Assembly: GCA_035607415.1 (NCBI GenBank)
Contig: DATNAQ010000044.1
Span: 140,706-204,705, forward strand
Length of the DNA: 64,000 nucleotides
Origin: JAQBQH01 sp035607415
GTDB lineage: Bacteria > Myxococcota_A > Polyangia > Palsa-1104
Direction of reading: 5' to 3'
Under the pieces are notes generated by a model, which saw only the letters and a list, made by a program, of their open reading frames with translations, was not told the DNA's origin and did no database searches. Position 1 is the first letter of the stretch; each line of letters opens with the position of its first letter. Both the position numbers and the translations under genes were made by a program. Below, piece by piece: positions 60,878 to 64,000 of the stretch.

Positions 60878-63184
60878 ATGAAACGGACGCTGATACATTC
60901 GTTCATCGCCGCGGCCCTGCTCACAACGGGAGTGGCCCACGCGCAAGACGTCGCGCTGCCGGAGCCGGTGACCCAGCCCGCCACCAAGTCGGAGGGCGGC
61001 GACAACAACGAGCCCGAGATCGCGCTCGACACCGAGCGCGAGATCGACCTCGCCAACGTCGTGACCTCGGCCGCCAAGGGCGTCACCACCGTCCAGGAGG
61101 CGCCGGCCATCATCACCATCATCACGGCCGACGAGATCAAGGCGCGCGGCCACAAGTACGTGCTCGACGCGCTCGCGACGGTCCCCGGCTGGTACCACGT
61201 CAACGCCATCGGCAACCAGACCGAGCTCCCGTCGGTGCGCGGCGTCGCTCAGGCCTTCTTGCCGATGCGCGACGGCCTCTCGCTCTTCGATCCGTGGGGC
61301 AACATCTCGCCGATCACGCGCGCGCAGCCGCTCGAGACCGTCAAGCGTATCGAGGCGGTCACGGGCCCCGGCGGCGTGCTCTGGGGCGCGAACTCGTTCC
61401 TCGGCATCGCCAACATGATCACCAAGGACGCCGAGGACGTGAACGGCCTCGAGCTGTCGGCCGGCTACGGCGACGGGCCCGGCAACAAAGAGGACATCCG
61501 CGCCTACGCGATGTTCGGAAAGACCTTCTTCAACGGCAAGCTCAAAATCTTCCAGCACATCTCGTACGAGAACTACATCGGCGACGTCTACGACATCCCG
61601 CAGTTCCTGGTGTCGTCGCCGGCGCCGCAGCCGGGCGGCATCGCCTACTTCGCTCAGAACGCGCCGCGCGATCCGGCCCGCAGCTGGCTCGTCATCGTCG
61701 ACGGCAAGTACTCGTACGGTCCGCTCTCGCTCTACTACTCGCTGCCGTTCGGCGACCAGCATCCGAACCTGACGTTCGCCAACGCGGTCGTCAACGGCGA
61801 GACCTGGAACTTCTACGATCGCTACGCCGCCCTCGAGTACAAGGATCGCTTCGCCCAGGATCGCGTCGGCCTGACCGTCAAGGCGTACGGCACGCAGTTC
61901 GTGCGCGACTTTTCGATCCAGCTCTTCCCGTCGAGCGCGTTCCTGCCGCGCGATCCGACGGTGCCGGGCGATCTCGGTGGCCTGCACTTCGGCTTCACCG
62001 GCCAGCAGATCTTCCGCTTCGGCGGCACCGTCGACCTCGACGTCAACCTACCCTTCCGCCTCCACCTGCTCGCCGGTGGCGAGTTCTTCTTCGAAGGACT
62101 GCACAACTCGGACGTGAAGTTCTCGGACCCGCGCGAGGTCGACGATCTGCCGCTGCTCTGCCCGGTGCAACCCGACGGCACGCCCGGCGGCTTCTCGCGC
62201 GTCCCGCTCTGCCCGCGCGCCTACGGCGACGACACCGGCCGCTACGTCGCCGCCGGTTACGTCGACGTCCAGTGGCGCCCCCTCCAGAAGCTCACCATCG
62301 ACGGCGGCGTTCGTATCCAGAAGGGCTTCGGCGACCTGCCCTACAACCTCGTGCCGCTCGGATCGGCCGCCGTCGTCTACAACTTCCTCCCCGACTACCA
62401 CGTCAAGCTCAACTACGCGACGGGCTTCCGCTCGCCGGTATTCCAGAACACCTCGATCCCCGCCGGCGGCATCTCCTACGGCTCGAACCCAGACCTCAAG
62501 ACCGAGTCGTCGCAGTCGTTCCAGGGCGAGCTCAACGGCCGACTCTTGCGCAACATCCGCAAGGTGCGCGAGCTCGAGCTTCGCGCCGACTACTCGTACA
62601 CGGTGCTGTCGAACCTCATCCAGATCCGCGGCGGCGCGTACGGCAACTCGGGCAAGCGCGCCATCCACTCGGTCGAAGGCTACGCCAAGCTCTACTTGAA
62701 CGGCGAGCACTTCATCCAGGCGTCGTACACCTACCTCAACTCGACGACGACCGACGCCGGCATCATCCGCACCACGCCGAACCACTGGGTCGTGCTCGGC
62801 GCCTCGTTCAACATCGTCAAGAACCTGCTCGACCTCAACATGAACCTCTCGGTCTTCGGCGCCTACGAGGACGTGAACCGCGTGCCGACGGCGAACAACA
62901 ACTCCTCGGGTGGGCTTCCGGGCAACTCCGAGTTCACGGGCACGACGACGGCGCGCACCAGCGACCTCGCGTTCGACCGCTTGACGCCGGTGGCGAACCT
63001 GCAGCTCGGCTTCCGCCTGCGCTTCATGAAGGACAAGCTGCAGTTCTCGGGGCAGTTCTACAACGTGCTCAACCAGCACTACTACTACCCCGACAACTTC
63101 TCGGACCTGACGCCGACGATCGAGATGACGCCGCTGCCGGCGCCCGGCTTCAACTTCTTCGCCAACGTCTCGTACCACTTCTGA
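60878..63184 (+). CDS. TonB-dependent outer-membrane receptor
   Basis: A 768-residue receptor. Signal (cleavage near VAHAQD) and an acidic N-terminal stretch are followed by the plug domain: VVTSAAKGVTTVQEAPAIITIITADEIKARGHKYVLDAL, then SVRGVAQAF, IEAVTGPGGVLWGANSFLGIANMITK. A 22-strand barrel takes up the rest, ending in FNFFANVSYHF with a terminal Phe. The VVTSAAK segment could act as the TonB box region. The ligand is unknown. It follows the OmpA/TSP3 gene after three bases and so shares its transcript. The HAD gene starts 13 bases downstream. Confidence 0.94.
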   Translation: MKRTLIHSFIAAALLTTGVAHAQDVALPEPVTQPATKSEGGDNNEPEIALDTEREIDLANVVTSAAKGVTTVQEAPAIITIITADEIKARGHKYVLDALATVPGWYHVNAIGNQTELPSVRGVAQAFLPMRDGLSLFDPWGNISPITRAQPLETVKRIEAVTGPGGVLWGANSFLGIANMITKDAEDVNGLELSAGYGDGPGNKEDIRAYAMFGKTFFNGKLKIFQHISYENYIGDVYDIPQFLVSSPAPQPGGIAYFAQNAPRDPARSWLVIVDGKYSYGPLSLYYSLPFGDQHPNLTFANAVVNGETWNFYDRYAALEYKDRFAQDRVGLTVKAYGTQFVRDFSIQLFPSSAFLPRDPTVPGDLGGLHFGFTGQQIFRFGGTVDLDVNLPFRLHLLAGGEFFFEGLHNSDVKFSDPREVDDLPLLCPVQPDGTPGGFSRVPLCPRAYGDDTGRYVAAGYVDVQWRPLQKLTIDGGVRIQKGFGDLPYNLVPLGSAAVVYNFLPDYHVKLNYATGFRSPVFQNTSIPAGGISYGSNPDLKTESSQSFQGELNGRLLRNIRKVRELELRADYSYTVLSNLIQIRGGAYGNSGKRAIHSVEGYAKLYLNGEHFIQASYTYLNSTTTDAGIIRTTPNHWVVLGASFNIVKNLLDLNMNLSVFGAYEDVNRVPTANNNSSGGLPGNSEFTGTTTARTSDLAFDRLTPVANLQLGFRLRFMKDKLQFSGQFYNVLNQHYYYPDNFSDLTPTIEMTPLPAPGFNFFANVSYHF

Positions 63185-63190
63185 TAGCGT
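63185..63190 (+). promoter_or_regulatory. Putative -10 hexamer of the HAD gene
   Basis: TAGCGT directly after the TonB receptor stop and seven bases before GTG 63198. No ribosome site; leaderless start is possible. Confidence 0.3.
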
Positions 63191-63197
63191 CCGCGCC

Positions 63198-63980
63198 GTG
63201 AAGTCCTATCGAGAGCTGGCGGCGCTCGCGCCGCGGCTGCGCGGCATCTTCTGCGACGTCGACGACACCCTCACGCACGGCGGCGTGCTCGTGCCCGCGG
63301 CCTACGAGGCGATCGCGCGCGCCACCGAGGCCGGGCTGCGCGTCGTCGCCGTCACCGGACGCCCGGCGGGCTGGGCCGAGGTGCTCGCGTCGACGTGGCC
63401 GATCGCCGGCGCCGTCGCGGAGAACGGCGCGTTCGCGGTGCGGCGCGCGGGCAAGACCACCGAGCGGATGACCTGGGACGACGCGCCGACCTGCGTCAGC
63501 CAGCAGCAACGCCTGCGCGCCCTGGCGTCGGAGATCCTGCGCGACATCCCCGAGGCGCGCCTCGCCGACGACCAGTGGCTCCGTCGCTGCGACTTCGCCT
63601 TCGACATCGGCGAGACGCACACGCTGCCGCCCGCCACCGTCGAGGCCATCTGCGCGCGCATTCGCGCGGCGGGCGCGCGCTGCATCACCTCGTCGGTCCA
63701 CGCCCACGCCTTCTTCGGCGACCACGACAAGGCCGCGATGTGCGTGCGAGCGGCGCGCCACTGGTGGCAGCTCGATCTCGACGCCGCCCGAGACGACTAC
63801 CTCTTCGTCGGCGACTCGCCAAACGATCAGCCCTGCTTCGCCTATTTCCCCGTCGCTGCAGGTGTCGCCAACGTCAGGCGCTATCTCGATCGTCTGGATC
63901 CGCCGCCTTCGTATGTCGCCGACAGCGAGGGCGGGGTTGGTTTTGCTGAAATCACGAATCTGGTGGTTGGTAATCGGTAG
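63198..63980 (+). CDS. HAD-superfamily phosphatase (IIB subclass)
   Basis: A 260-residue cytoplasmic phosphatase. Motif I is FCDVDDTLTHGG with nucleophile Asp20 and acid Asp22; motif II is VAVTGRP; motif III is the Lys in FFGDHDKAAM; motif IV is FVGDSPNDQP. A cap insertion of the IIB (Cof / sucrose-phosphatase / mannosyl-3-phosphoglycerate phosphatase) kind lies between motifs II and III. Substrate would be a sugar phosphate, but which one cannot be told. GTG 63198 is 13 bases after the TonB receptor stop. The remaining bases to 64000 hold nothing visible. Confidence 0.9.
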   Translation: MKSYRELAALAPRLRGIFCDVDDTLTHGGVLVPAAYEAIARATEAGLRVVAVTGRPAGWAEVLASTWPIAGAVAENGAFAVRRAGKTTERMTWDDAPTCVSQQQRLRALASEILRDIPEARLADDQWLRRCDFAFDIGETHTLPPATVEAICARIRAAGARCITSSVHAHAFFGDHDKAAMCVRAARHWWQLDLDAARDDYLFVGDSPNDQPCFAYFPVAAGVANVRRYLDRLDPPPSYVADSEGGVGFAEITNLVVGNR

Positions 63981-64000
63981 CAGCTTTGGTGCGCGGGCGG

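Overview
The window is about 70% GC and almost fully coding. Its gene content points to a Gram-negative deltaproteobacterium of the Myxococcota type: many lipoproteins and outer-membrane proteins, a Ser/Thr kinase with the RDVSP-type catalytic loop, TPR plus PEGA proteins, an OmpA protein with thrombospondin-3 repeats, a TonB receptor, many histidine kinases, and a flood of long antisense frames caused by codon bias. The taxonomic call is inference. No tRNA, rRNA, CRISPR array or transposase gene was seen, and no gap between genes exceeds about 220 bases.

Bases 1-18840 carry envelope and secreted functions: the end of a histidine kinase, a GH46 chitosanase lipoprotein, a metallo-beta-lactamase-fold lipoprotein convergent with an amidohydrolase lipoprotein, a small CPXCG protein coupled to a giant NHL-propeller lipoprotein, a TPR/Cys-repeat/secreted-protein operon closed by a clear intrinsic terminator, and a second NHL lipoprotein. 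Bases 18879-31992 hold small membrane proteins, a TMTC-like GT-C/TPR membrane protein, a tightly overlapping operon (flippase-like protein, one-TM protein, orphan substrate-binding protein, sensor kinase, CheY-like regulator), an FHA-GAF-adenylate cyclase, an outer-membrane protein coupled to a hydantoinase B homologue, a MITE-like element and a BBP2-type porin.

Bases 32016-54236 are the most unusual part. Three proteins share a compact module of a STAS domain followed at fixed spacing by a four-cysteine zinc ribbon (four modules in all). The first sits in a five-gene overlapping operon: SpoIIE-type phosphatase with sensor, TPR lipid-exported protein, PhnD-like binding protein, STAS-ribbon, Cys-PAS histidine kinase; a Cys-PAS-only gene diverges from it. 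The second sits in a minus-strand run of TPR-PEGA protein, Ser/Thr kinase, 2074-residue TPR protein and STAS-ribbon-TM protein. Divergent from that run are an HATPase anti-sigma-like protein and a double STAS-ribbon protein with a TM helix and periplasmic LPP20-like and PDZ-like parts. Kinase, phosphatase and STAS partners of a partner-switching system are all present, but no sigma factor is. Between the two loci lies an AlkB-type monooxygenase controlled, by sequence, by a divergent TetR with two palindromic operators.

Bases 54241-63980 are a plus-strand run of envelope genes: TPR-PEGA protein, small lipoprotein, FadL-type channel, two lipoproteins, OmpA/TSP3 protein, TonB-dependent receptor and an HAD phosphatase. 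Across the window several genes lack a Shine-Dalgarno sequence and instead have a TANNNT hexamer 6-9 bases before the start codon, suggesting leaderless transcription.
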